The notes beneath the pieces were generated by a model that saw nothing but the letters and a program-made list of their open reading frames with translations, made no database searches and was not told the DNA's origin. A stretch of DNA of 20,787 nucleotides. Origin: Desulfobacula sp. (GTDB lineage Bacteria; Desulfobacterota; Desulfobacteria; Desulfobacterales; Desulfobacteraceae). Location of the stretch: NCBI RefSeq assembly GCF_021107415.1, contig NZ_JAIOSW010000056.1, positions 1 through 20,787 on the forward strand. Reading direction: 5' to 3'. Positions 8,380 through 16,048 of this stretch are shown piece after piece (the first letter of the stretch is position 1; each line of letters opens with the position of its first letter). The translations under genes were made by a program, and so were the position numbers.

Positions 8380-9372
8380 ATGCTTTATTTGTTGCTGAGG
8401 AGGATGTTAGCGACAATTGTAACCCTTGCGTTGATATCTGTAGTTGCTTTTGTATTGATTGAGCTTCCCCCCGGTGATTTTGTCGACTCTTATGCCGGGA
8501 AAAAAATACAGGGCGGTGCCATTATTACACCGGAAGAATTAGCGGTAATGCGCACAAACCTCGGTTTGGACAGACCCGTTTATATACAATATTTCAAATG
8601 GATGGGAGCCCTGGCACATGGAGACATGGGATTTTCCTGGGAATTCCGCAGACCCGTGAAAGATGTGCTTGCCGAACGTTTGCCCCTTACGCTGATTCTC
8701 GCTTTTACAACCCTTTTTTTCACTTACATGATAGCAGTTCCCATGGGAATCTATTCAGCGGTGCGCCAATACTCAATAGGCGATCATATAACAACAATAT
8801 CAGGATATATAGGTTTGGCAATGCCTCAGTTTGTATTTGCCTTAATTTTAATATATCTGGGACATCTCTGGTTTGGTATAAGTGTTGGCGGAATTTTTTC
8901 CCCGGAATTTGAAGGTCTCCCCTGGAGTTTTGCCAAGTTTGTCGACATGCTGAAACATATCTGGATCCCAGTGCTGGTACTGGGTACTGCCGGGACAGCG
9001 TTTCAAATGAGAACCATGCGGGCAGTGCTGCTGGATGAGCTTAATAAAATGTACGTGATTTCTGCCAGAGCCAGCGGATTGTCGGAATTTCGGTTGTTGG
9101 TAAAATACCCCATACGAATGGCACTTAATCCCATTGTTTCCACTCTGGGCTGGGAACTATCCAATATTGTTTCCGGAGCACCAATCATTGGCTTGGTTCT
9201 CTCCCTGCCTGACACCGGACCCCTGTTTATTAATGCGCTTTTGAATCAGGATATGTATCTGGCAGGAGCAATGATTCTAATCTATTGCACTCTGGTGATA
9301 ATTGGAACTTTCTTATCAGATATCTTGCTGGTGATTATGGATCCACGGATACGGGTGGGGGGAGCTGCTTAA
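8380..9372 (+). CDS. ABC importer permease, OppB/DppB type
   Basis: A 330-residue inner-membrane protein with six predicted membrane segments. The N-terminus (LYLLLRRMLATIVTLALIS) and the first loop (LPPGDFVDSYAG ... LGLDRPVYIQYFKWM ... GDMGFSW) are typical of DppB. The ATPase-coupling EAA loop is ISARASGLSEFRLLVKYPIR (about residues 226-245). The C-terminus (LLVIMDPRIRVG) is also canonical. AGGAG stands 9 nt before the start. It forms the channel together with the product of the next gene, whose ATG follows the stop by one base, so tight co-translation is likely. Confidence 0.95.
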   Translation: MLYLLLRRMLATIVTLALISVVAFVLIELPPGDFVDSYAGKKIQGGAIITPEELAVMRTNLGLDRPVYIQYFKWMGALAHGDMGFSWEFRRPVKDVLAERLPLTLILAFTTLFFTYMIAVPMGIYSAVRQYSIGDHITTISGYIGLAMPQFVFALILIYLGHLWFGISVGGIFSPEFEGLPWSFAKFVDMLKHIWIPVLVLGTAGTAFQMRTMRAVLLDELNKMYVISARASGLSEFRLLVKYPIRMALNPIVSTLGWELSNIVSGAPIIGLVLSLPDTGPLFINALLNQDMYLAGAMILIYCTLVIIGTFLSDILLVIMDPRIRVGGAA

Positions 9373-9373
9373 A

Positions 9374-10486
9374 ATGAAGCTAATAAACAAAAAAAAGGAA
9401 ATAAGACGATTAGATCTGGCAGGATACTGGCAACTGGTCTGGTGGCGTTTCCGTCGTCATAAGATGGCCATGATTGGTGGATCAATCCTTAGCTTATTCC
9501 TGATAATAACCGCATTTTGCGAAATTCTGTCTCCTTATGGCCCCCAAACCCGTAACTCTCAATATTCCCAGGGTAAACCCATGGGTATTCATTTTGTTGA
9601 TAAGGATTGGAATTTTCACATCCGTCCTTTTGCATATGGCAGAATTAATAAAAGAGATCCTGTTACCTTTAAACTGACCTCTGAGGTTGATACAAACGTA
9701 TATTGGCCAATTAAATTCTTTGTTAGGGGAGCATCCTATAAATTATGGGGGGTTTTTAATACTAATATTCATCTCTTTGGAACTGAATCAGGATTTGTTC
9801 ATCTCTTTGGCACTGACCAATTAGGACGGGATGTTTTTTCCCGCATCCTTTACGCAACTCGAATTTCACTCTCGGTGGGAGCAGTAGGAGTTTTTTTCGC
9901 GTTTGTTTTGGGGCTGACCATGGGAGGGATAGCCGGATATATGGGCGGGCTGGTTGATGAGTTAATCATGCGCCTGATCGAATTTATAAGATCCATTCCC
10001 ACCCTTCCGTTATGGCTGGCCATGGCAGCAGCACTTCCAAGAGAATGGTCATCCCTCAAAGTGTATGTGGCTGTAACAATAATTTTGGCCTGTATCGGAT
10101 GGACCAATCTGGCCCGTCGTGTCCGCAGCAAATTGCTTTCCATGAGAGAGGAGGAGTTTATCCTTGCGGCAAAGCTTTCCGGTTGCAGTGTGCAACGAAT
10201 CATTATTCGCCATATGCTGCCCTCTTTTCTAAGCTATCTGATTGTGGATCTGACCATATCGTTTCCCTATATAATTCTGGCAGAGACATCCTTAAGCTTC
10301 CTGGGATTAGGATTGCGTGAACCCATTGTTAGCTGGGGAGTTCTCCTCTTTTCGGCACAAAACGTGCGTTCAATTATACATATGCCGTGGTTGCTTCTGC
10401 CCAGTTTGTTTGTTGTGATAGCTGTGCTGGCATTCAATTTTCTAGGGGACGGGCTGCGGGATGCCGCGGATCCGCTTGCTAAATAG
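9374..10486 (+). CDS. ABC importer permease, OppC/DppC type with large periplasmic insertion
   Basis: A 370-residue permease, longer than the usual 280-300 residues of DppC. After membrane segment 1 (about 30-52) there is a roughly 85-residue hydrophilic stretch (SPYGPQTRNSQYSQGK ... DWNFHIRPFAYGRIN ... LFGTESG) before the conserved FGTDQLGRDVFSRILYATRI. This extension recalls the YejE-type subgroup. The EAA loop is ILAAKLSGCSVQRIIIRHML. The C-terminus NFLGDGLRDAADPLAK is canonical. It pairs with the upstream permease. No strong ribosome-binding site is visible and the start is one base after the previous stop, so translational coupling is probable. The extension could contact the unusually long binding protein (inference). 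Confidence 0.94.
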   Translation: MKLINKKKEIRRLDLAGYWQLVWWRFRRHKMAMIGGSILSLFLIITAFCEILSPYGPQTRNSQYSQGKPMGIHFVDKDWNFHIRPFAYGRINKRDPVTFKLTSEVDTNVYWPIKFFVRGASYKLWGVFNTNIHLFGTESGFVHLFGTDQLGRDVFSRILYATRISLSVGAVGVFFAFVLGLTMGGIAGYMGGLVDELIMRLIEFIRSIPTLPLWLAMAAALPREWSSLKVYVAVTIILACIGWTNLARRVRSKLLSMREEEFILAAKLSGCSVQRIIIRHMLPSFLSYLIVDLTISFPYIILAETSLSFLGLGLREPIVSWGVLLFSAQNVRSIIHMPWLLLPSLFVVIAVLAFNFLGDGLRDAADPLAK

Positions 10487-10497
10487 GATAAGAACAG

Positions 10498-11520
10498 ATG
10501 AAAGAAAAACTAAAGTTGGAGTTACAGGATTTATCCATATCTCTAAAAATTGATGATAATTTTGTACCCATAGTCAAAGATGTGAATTTAAAAATATTTA
10601 CAGGTAAAGTTCTGGCTTTGGTCGGGGAGAGTGGCTGTGGAAAAAGCGTTACCGCCATGGCTCTTTTGCGGCTTTTACCCCGGGAGTTGCAAATTATTAA
10701 AGGAAAAATCTTATTCAACGATTCAAATGACACTCCCCCCGTTGATATTGCCGGTCTTTTACCAACAGGAAGGGATATCCGTAATATTCGTGGTGGCAAA
10801 ATAGCCATGATTTTTCAAGAACCAATGAACTCTTTTTCGCCCTTGCATACCATAGGGAACCAGATTATGGAAGTGATTCGCCTCCATAAGAATAAATCCA
10901 AGGCCGAAGCGCGGGTGATAGCTGTAGATTTTCTGAAAAAAGTTGGGATAGGTGATCCGGAAAAAGCAGTAGATCGTTATCCTCACACCTATTCCGGAGG
11001 AATGCGGCAGCGGGCTATGATTGCCCGCGCTCTTTGTTGCAACCCTTCCATCTTGATTGCAGATGAGCCCACCACCGCGCTGGATGTGACCATTCAGACA
11101 CAAGTACTAAAGGTCATGAAGGATATGCAAATGGAATTTGGAACCGGGATTGTTTTTATTACCCATAATATTGGAGTGGTCGCCCAGATGGCTGATGATG
11201 TTGCCATCATGTATATGGGTGAAATTATTGAACAGGGATCAGTTAAGGAAATTTTGAAGAATCCTCTTCATCCCTATACAAAAAATCTTTTAAAAGCAGT
11301 GCCCAGGTTAGGTGATCTGGAAGCCCGAAAAAGACTGGAACCCATAAAGGGAACGGTGCCATCCTTGTTTGAGCGACCAAAAGGATGTCTGTTTTCCCCT
11401 CGTTGTGAGGAGATGTTGAAAGGTCAGTGCGATCAGATGGTGCAGCCACAATATCAGGTCTCTGAAAATCATTTTGTTTCCTGTTTCCAGTATGAAAAAC
11501 TATCAGGGATGAAAAATTAA
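10498..11520 (+). CDS. ABC importer ATPase, OppD/DppD type
   Basis: A 340-residue ATP-binding subunit. Walker A is GESGCGKS (about residues 43-50), the Q-loop is [12 protein letters not shown], the signature is [15 protein letters not shown] (about 165-180), Walker B is [11 protein letters not shown] and the switch His is in FITHN. The C-terminal oligopeptide-transporter domain carries the cluster-like pattern GCLFSPRC...GQC...SC, known in DppD-type ATPases for binding an iron-sulfur cluster. It sits 11 nt after the second permease gene, with AGGA upstream, and directly before the second ATPase gene. The two form the expected heterodimer that powers import. Confidence 0.95.
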   Translation: MKEKLKLELQDLSISLKIDDNFVPIVKDVNLKIFTGKVLALVGESGCGKSVTAMALLRLLPRELQIIKGKILFNDSNDTPPVDIAGLLPTGRDIRNIRGGKIAMIFQEPMNSFSPLHTIGNQIMEVIRLHKNKSKAEARVIAVDFLKKVGIGDPEKAVDRYPHTYSGGMRQRAMIARALCCNPSILIADEPTTALDVTIQTQVLKVMKDMQMEFGTGIVFITHNIGVVAQMADDVAIMYMGEIIEQGSVKEILKNPLHPYTKNLLKAVPRLGDLEARKRLEPIKGTVPSLFERPKGCLFSPRCEEMLKGQCDQMVQPQYQVSENHFVSCFQYEKLSGMKN

Positions 11521-12537
11521 ATGAAATCATTAATAGAAGTGGATAACCTGAAGGTTCATTTTCCCATTGGACGACCCAGATTATTTGGTAAAAAACAACA
11601 ATTATTGAAGGCCGTAGACGGAATCTCTTTTAAAATTAAGGTGGGTGAAACTCTCGGCTTGGTTGGAGAAAGTGGTTCCGGCAAGACTACTCTGGGACGT
11701 GCTGTCTTGCGGCTGATTGAACCCACGGCCGGGGAAATATCCGTGCAGTTTAACGGAGAAGCTGTCAATTTAACGGACCTGAATCAAAAAGAGTTGCGGC
11801 ATCATTGGCGCAACATGCAGATGATTTTTCAGGATCCCTACTCATCATTAAATCCACGCATGACCGTTAAAGAAATCATTGGGGAATCATTACTTGCTAA
11901 TAAGCTTGCTTCTGGTAAGGAGTTGGAAGAAAAAGTTGTTTATATAGCTGATCTCTGTAATTTGAATGTTCAGCAGTTGGGTCGGTATCCACACGCTTTC
12001 AGTGGGGGGCAACGGCAGCGAATCGCTATTGCCAGGGCTCTTGTTATGCGCCCGCAGTTTATTGTTGCAGATGAGCCTGTCTCCTCCCTTGACGTATCCA
12101 TTCAAGCTCAGATTTTAAACCTGTTAAAAGATCTGCAAAAGGAGCTGGGACTCACTTACCTCTTTATTGGTCATGATCTGAATACAGTGGCTTACGCATG
12201 TGACCGGGTGGCTGTGATGTATCTTGGTCAAATAGTAGAGTTAGCATCAACGGAGCGACTCTATAACACGCCAAAACATCCTTACACCGAGGCACTCATG
12301 TCGGCAATTCCTTCTCTGGACCCGGAAGAGTCAATGCAAAATGTTTTATTGGAAGGGGAACAACCAAACCCTGCTGATCCCCCAACCGGGTGTTACTTTC
12401 ATCCACGTTGCCGATATGCAGATAAGGACAAATGCCTGAGTCAGAAACCGCCCTTTTGTGAGATGTCCGATGACTGGTTCGTGGCCTGTCATTTTGCAGA
12501 TAAACTGAAACTTAAGGGAGCTTTAGATTATTCTTGA
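11521..12537 (+). CDS. ABC importer ATPase, OppF/DppF type
   Basis: A 338-residue ATP-binding subunit starting immediately after the stop codon of the previous gene. Walker A is GESGSGKTT (about 49-57), the Q-loop is [14 protein letters not shown], the signature is [15 protein letters not shown] (about 160-174), Walker B is [12 protein letters not shown], and the switch His is in FIGHDL. The C-terminus has [16 protein letters not shown]...C, again the four-Cys pattern of this subfamily. It completes the five-gene importer. AT-rich DNA without an evident terminator hairpin follows. Confidence 0.95.
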   Translation: MKSLIEVDNLKVHFPIGRPRLFGKKQQLLKAVDGISFKIKVGETLGLVGESGSGKTTLGRAVLRLIEPTAGEISVQFNGEAVNLTDLNQKELRHHWRNMQMIFQDPYSSLNPRMTVKEIIGESLLANKLASGKELEEKVVYIADLCNLNVQQLGRYPHAFSGGQRQRIAIARALVMRPQFIVADEPVSSLDVSIQAQILNLLKDLQKELGLTYLFIGHDLNTVAYACDRVAVMYLGQIVELASTERLYNTPKHPYTEALMSAIPSLDPEESMQNVLLEGEQPNPADPPTGCYFHPRCRYADKDKCLSQKPPFCEMSDDWFVACHFADKLKLKGALDYS

Positions 12538-12666
12538 TTTTTTTTTAAAAATACTCTATGAATCTCAAAAAAAAAGGGGTAAAATACATATAGGATGTAA
12601 TTTTGTGAAAATAGTTTATATTGATAAATTTTACATTTTTGATCATAAAAACTAAGGAAAGATGAA

Positions 12667-13533
12667 ATGAATGTTTTACATATATCTGATATGCATTTTG
12701 GACCACGCCATTGGGAAGGTGATGATGAAAAGCTGTTGGATAAAATCAACTCCTTTAATGCCGATATAGTAATAAATACCGGCGATAACACCTCGGATGG
12801 ACTGGAAAGTGAATATCAGGATGCGGGACAGTTCTTGAAAAGTATTACATGTGAAAATGTTATTTCTATTATTGGCAATCATGATAAAAGAAATATGAGA
12901 TCACATGAATATTTCAGGCAATACATATATAATAATGAAATCATTGAACCTTCCAGGCCGGAACTGACTATAAAGAAAAACCTTTTTCTGAAGCGGGACA
13001 TTACCAAAATAAAAGATAATTTCACTGATCTTAATTATATTAAAGTAATGACCATTGATGACGTGACTGTGATGATTATCTGTATAGATTCCAACCAGCT
13101 TTCCATGGACGAAGGCTTTGTTGAGGAGGAACTTTTAAGAAAGATCTCCAAGAAGATCAACCGGATGAGATATGATAAGTCCATGATATTGATTCATCAC
13201 TCAATTTTGGCCACTGATGAGGGACCGCTTCAAAATTCAATGCTGTTAACTGATTTTGTCAGGGAACATAAAATAGAACATGTTTTCTGTGGTCATACCC
13301 ACCAGCTGGATTTGAGAAAATCTACAGATCTCTATTTTGATTATTCTTTCAACCAGTACATGTGCGGTTCGCTATCCTCCTGCAACCATCGTGATGACGA
13401 TAATATGTTTTTGTTTTATGAAAACTGGGATACCCCTGAGATGCAGATTCGTTTGATAAGAATTTTTTTTGATGGAAATTCTGTGACTTTTAATGAAGAA
13501 CTGGTTGTAGGAAACCCGAAGTTAAAAAACTAA
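12667..13533 (+). CDS. Calcineurin-like metallophosphoesterase (CpdA-like class)
   Basis: A 288-residue cytoplasmic protein with all motifs of the two-metal phosphoesterase core: DxH in HISDMHFG (Asp8, His10), GD in VINTGDNTSDG (about 39-40), GNHD in ISIIGNHDK (about 71-74), the single His motif in LIHHSI (about 176) and GHTH in VFCGHTHQ (about 209-212). The architecture matches class III cyclic-nucleotide phosphodiesterases and relatives, but these motifs do not fix the substrate. AAGGA lies upstream of the ATG. A 129-nt AT-rich gap separates it from the importer operon, so it may be transcribed separately. Intact. Confidence 0.9.
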   Translation: MNVLHISDMHFGPRHWEGDDEKLLDKINSFNADIVINTGDNTSDGLESEYQDAGQFLKSITCENVISIIGNHDKRNMRSHEYFRQYIYNNEIIEPSRPELTIKKNLFLKRDITKIKDNFTDLNYIKVMTIDDVTVMIICIDSNQLSMDEGFVEEELLRKISKKINRMRYDKSMILIHHSILATDEGPLQNSMLLTDFVREHKIEHVFCGHTHQLDLRKSTDLYFDYSFNQYMCGSLSSCNHRDDDNMFLFYENWDTPEMQIRLIRIFFDGNSVTFNEELVVGNPKLKN

Positions 13534-13616
13534 TCACGCATAAGAAGGATAAGTAAACGCTTTTTTTGCCTTTTGTCAAGATGAAGATATTTTTTTTTAC
13601 AAACCTGAAAATATTC

Positions 13617-13664
13617 CCCCAGCCCAACAATGACACAACATGTTGTGTCATTGTTGGGCTGGGG
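13617..13664. repeat. 48-bp perfect palindrome
   Basis: Positions 13617-13640 are the exact reverse complement of 13641-13664, with no loop base (centre AACATGTT). It begins CCCCAGCCCAACAATG. It lies 84 nt after the phosphoesterase gene. Neither side has a T-run directly after the arm. It shares ten central bases (ACATGTTGTG) with the inverted repeat at 4496-4540, while the arms differ. Confidence 0.92.
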
Positions 13665-13865
13665 TAGAAGGCCACTCAAAATGGAAAATAGATATTAGCC
13701 CGGAAGAATAAAGAAGAATAAAAATAATTTGATTATATTAAAAATAGGCTGGAAAAGTTAAATTATGGCTGAAATTGGGTATAGGACACCTGTAATCCCT
13801 CAACTCAATTTTAAAATATCAGCTCCAAAAGGTGTTAAATACTGGAATCTTAGGGTTTGAATTAT
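13665..13865. other. AT-rich non-coding stretch between palindrome and transposase relic
   Basis: No convincing gene. A ten-base tandem repeat (GAAGAATAAA, 13703-13712 and 13713-13722) is the only clear structure. The minus-strand frame of the transposase relic continues through the distal part as QTLRFQYLTPFGADILKLS, which does not resemble the transposase and probably belongs to the DNA joined to it. Confidence 0.5.
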
Positions 13866-13882
13866 CATAACCTGAAGGTCAC
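13866..13882 (+). repeat. Breakpoint motif copy 3 (CATAACCTGAAGGTCAC)
   Basis: It lies exactly where recognisable transposase sequence (FRMAPGF) ends on the minus strand. It is followed by GCGTAAA, as in copy 2, and forms a perfect 16-bp inverted repeat with copy 4 at 14149-14164. Confidence 0.75.
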
Positions 13883-14148
13883 GCGTAAATCCTGGCGCCA
13901 TTCGGAAATCTTTGTCATCTATAAAACAGCCATCAGAAACAATGGCATGAAGATGTGGATTAAAATTTTGAAAATCTCCATAGGTCTGAACAGCATTGCT
14001 TGCGCCTGGAACAGCACCATCATGCCGTACAGCAGATTTTAGATATGCACTGATCACTTTCCAGCCACAGATGCTGAGTTTTGCCAGTAATTTGCGGTTA
14101 TAGAGAAAATAGATCCGCAATCGTTTGGGAATACTGAAAACCCACTTT

Positions 14149-14164
14149 GTGACCTTCAGGTTAT
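14149..14164 (-). repeat. Breakpoint motif copy 4, inverted
   Basis: GTGACCTTCAGGTTAT, the exact reverse complement of 13867-13882. It forms the internal-deletion junction of the transposase relic, joining TVIYN to TKWVFS. Together with copy 3 it encloses the 266-bp central transposase piece. Confidence 0.75.
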
Positions 14165-14284
14165 AAATTACGGTCATGATATAAGTCCGCCAGAAGCCAT
14201 AGCGAGATGCATACATGTCATCCCACATCTGTTCGAGTTCTTCAAAATGATTTTCGACGCATTTGTAGTATGCACTTGCCTTGG

Positions 14285-14440
14285 GATTCCAATTTTGAAA
14301 ACACAGCTTTCCGTCGTGTCATGGAAAAACTTGGGATGAAACATGAAAAAGATGTCGACCTTTATGATTCTGTAGCGAAAGGAGGAGGTCTGCTTCCGTT
14401 TTACTCTATTGACCGTAAGGCTTATCTTCGAAATAATTAA
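14285..14440 (+). pseudogene. GNAT acetyltransferase, C-terminal fragment
   Basis: The frame reads ENTAFRRVMEKLGMKHEKDVDLY ... LLPFYSIDRKAYLRNN and stops. NxxSxRVMEKLGM followed by an LPxYxIDR tail is the C-terminal end of RimJ/RimL-like N-acetyltransferases. The acetyl-CoA-binding part is missing because the transposase relic on the other strand begins at the left edge (about 14285-14295). This is a different GNAT from the intact one at 16346. Confidence 0.7.
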
Positions 14441-14498
14441 TACGAGGGTTAAGATGGATAGTAAAGACAGAAATAAAAGGCTGATGTAAAAATTGTTG

Positions 14499-14537
14499 TT
14501 TTATAAATCAAATAATAATATATTTTGATTTATAAAA
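14499..14537. promoter_or_regulatory. 14-bp inverted repeat upstream of the Fic remnant (candidate operator)
   Basis: TTTTATAAATCAAA (14499-14512) and TTTGATTTATAAAA (14524-14537) are perfect inverted copies separated by 11 bp, ending 16 bp before the Fic ATG. A third partial half-site (GTTTATAGAT) follows. The location overlaps where promoter elements of this gene would be, so it could be an autoregulatory operator or simply an AT-rich palindromic promoter. Confidence 0.5.
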
Positions 14538-14553
14538 TAAAGGTTTATAGATC

Positions 14554-15232
14554 ATGGAATCAAAAAGCTGGAACTGGAAGCAGGATGATTGGCCCGATTT
14601 TTTTTATAACAAGAAAAGATTGGATCCCCTGGAAAATGAATACACTAAAGAATCAGGTATTTCTATTGGTGTTATGCGACACCTTTCTAAAGAAGATCAG
14701 GACGAATTAAGAATTGAAATTCTCTGTAATGAAGCCTTGAAAACTTCTGAAATAGAAGGCGAGTTTTTAGATAGGGACAGCCTTCAATCATCTATCTTCA
14801 ACGATCAGTGATAAGAAAAAAGATTATTATAAAATTTTAGAACTGCAAAATAAAAACAATCAGATCACGCCCTGGCTTTATTACTTTGGCAAAACAGTTA
14901 TTGAGGCACAGAAACAGACAATAAAACAGGTTGATTCTGTAGTAGCCAAGACAAAGTTTTTTAGTGCTTATGAAACGCTTTTGAATCCAAGACAAAAAAA
15001 GGCAGTATTACGGATTTTTAAAGAAGGTCCAAAGGGATTTTCCAGGGGCTTTAGCGCTAAAAATTATATGTCAATTGTCAAAACCCCATCCGCAACAGCA
15101 ACAAGGGATTTAAAAGGTTTAGTTAATAAAGGAATTTTTACAAAAACAGGCAAACTAAAAAGTACACGTTATGAGCTGAATCTTACTCCTTTTTACTCAA
15201 CTATATCACTTGAAGCAGCGGAGAAAAAATAA
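14554..15232 (+). pseudogene. Fic-family protein with catalytic core deleted
   Basis: The N-terminal frame (14554-14811) reads WNWKQDDWPDFFYNKKRLDP ... LRIEILCNEALKTSEIEGE, the N-terminal domain of Fic/DOC proteins, including the inhibitory-helix motif (S/T)xxxE(G/N) in TSEIEG. From about 14801 another frame reads ISDKKKDYYKILELQ ... ITPWLYYF ... LLNPRQKKAVLRIFKEG ... SATATRDLKGLVNKGIF ... KSTRYELNL to the stop at 15232, the C-terminal winged-helix-like part of the same family. The intervening roughly 150-200 residues with the catalytic HPFxxGNGR motif are absent and the two ends are out of frame. A separate start (Met 14981) could still give an 83-residue DNA-binding-like peptide. Confidence 0.82.
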
Positions 15233-15280
15233 ACAAAAGCCAAATCTTCAGTTGGCTCTTGTTGAATAAAACAAAAAAAT

Positions 15281-15304
15281 GCTGCGGATATTGCCGCAGC
15301 TTTT
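15281..15304 (+). terminator. Probable rho-independent terminator
   Basis: GCTGCGG (15281-15287) pairs with CCGCAGC (15294-15300) around ATATTG and is followed by TTTT; an A-run (AAAAAAA) precedes it, so it may work in both directions. It lies about 50 nt after the Fic remnant. Confidence 0.6.
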
Positions 15305-15351
15305 CACGTTGGACAAAATCAAAACCAACTGTGGAGAGTGAATGACACATT

Positions 15352-15519
15352 TTGGTAAAAAAGGCGAATCTTAAATGGGAAGTAGCACACCTTCTGCGGG
15401 GTGATGATAAACAATCTGATTATGGCAAGGTTATTCTGCCACTAACGGGAATCAAGGCTGATATTCTGGCGCTTGAAGCAAGTTCTCCGGAACTGGGAAA
15501 AACTGTGTTGGAGGATTGA
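15352..15519 (+). pseudogene. Type I restriction-modification methylase (HsdM) relic
   Basis: The frame reads KKANLKWEVAHLLRGDDKQ followed by SDYGKVILPLT, which is the highly conserved N-terminus of HsdM methyltransferase subunits (usually ...LRRLDCVL next). Here it runs straight into GIKADILALEASSPELGKTVLED and stops; the DILALE stretch resembles the end of HsdM or a subunit-interaction helix, but this second assignment is weak. The whole SAM-binding and catalytic NPPF domain, several hundred residues, is missing. A purine-rich site (GGAGAG) stands before an out-of-frame ATG at 15342, so the start is also damaged. The GGAGG at the relic's end serves the next gene. Confidence 0.65.
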
Positions 15520-15522
15520 AAA

Positions 15523-15972
15523 ATGCCAAAAAGATACTTTGAGGATTTAATTGAAGGTGAAAAACTTGATTGTAATACTGTAATTTTTTCACGAAAAGAT
15601 ATTATCGACTTTGCAAAAAAATTTGATCCTCAGCCATTTCATATAAATGAAAATATTGCGGAAAAATCAATTTTTGGAGGCTTAATAGCATCTTCTCTTC
15701 ATACCCTTGCTGCCTGTACTCGAGTTGTAGTAGAAGCTCAGGGGAATCTATCAATTATAGGTGGTGTTGGAATGCATGAGGTTAAAATGTTCAATCCGGT
15801 AAGACCGGGCGATGTCCTCCATGTTGCTGCCTGGTGGTGTGAGCTCAAACAGTCAAGAAGTAAACCGGATAAAGGTTTTGCTTCAATCAAATGCAAGGTC
15901 AGTAACCAAAAGGGAGAAGCTGTTATAGAATATGGCTACCGTTATTTATTGGCTTGCCGAGGGGGAAATTAA
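15523..15972 (+). CDS. MaoC-like hot-dog-fold dehydratase/enoyl-CoA hydratase
   Basis: A 149-residue protein with GGAGG 8 nt before the ATG. The hydratase-2 motif is FDPQPFHINE (Asp35 and His40 are the expected catalytic pair), followed by the FGGLIASSLHTLA segment that contacts the acyl-CoA. The second half (GGVGMHEVKMFNPVRPGDVLHV) holds the conserved RPGD turn. MaoC-like proteins hydrate (R)-specific enoyl-CoA or act in related acyl-CoA conversions; the exact substrate is not visible. It follows directly after the HsdM relic, and a tautomerase gene comes 76 nt later. Intact. Confidence 0.88.
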   Translation: MPKRYFEDLIEGEKLDCNTVIFSRKDIIDFAKKFDPQPFHINENIAEKSIFGGLIASSLHTLAACTRVVVEAQGNLSIIGGVGMHEVKMFNPVRPGDVLHVAAWWCELKQSRSKPDKGFASIKCKVSNQKGEAVIEYGYRYLLACRGGN

Positions 15973-16048
15973 TTGCTTTGCATACCTGAAATCAAATTTT
16001 ATTGCAGAGTCTTACAAAGAATATTTATATATGCAGGAGAAAAAGCAG

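Larger units (their letters stand above)
13866..14295 (-). pseudogene. IS91-type (Y1) transposase relic, N-terminal half with internal deletion
   Basis: On the minus strand, NPKASAYYKCVENHFEELEQ, then MWDDMYASRYGFWRTYIMTVIY (14290 down to about 14165), is the transposase N-terminus. It is joined at 14149-14164 to KWVFSIPKRLRIYFLYNRKL ... AVQTYGDFQNFNPHLHAIVSDG ... FRMAPGF. The NPHLH motif is the metal-binding HUH of Y1 transposases. The roughly 50-60 residues between these pieces, holding the Cys-rich zinc-binding region (usually CxxC...RRHFCPxC), are deleted, and everything after APGF, including the catalytic Tyr region, is gone. The frame is open, but the protein cannot be functional. It complements the fragment at 4624-4996, which starts just about where this one stops. 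Its upstream edge cuts into a GNAT gene. Confidence 0.85.

Noticed and set aside
11549..11566. GATAACCTGAAGGTTCA, close to the breakpoint motif
   Set aside because: It lies in the OppF-type ATPase and encodes DNLKVHF, a conserved opening of that family, so the match is explained by coding constraint.
15238..15260. AGCCAA/TTGGCT hairpin after the Fic remnant
   Set aside because: Short stem with an 8-nt loop and no T-run; the next hairpin at 15281 is the better terminator.
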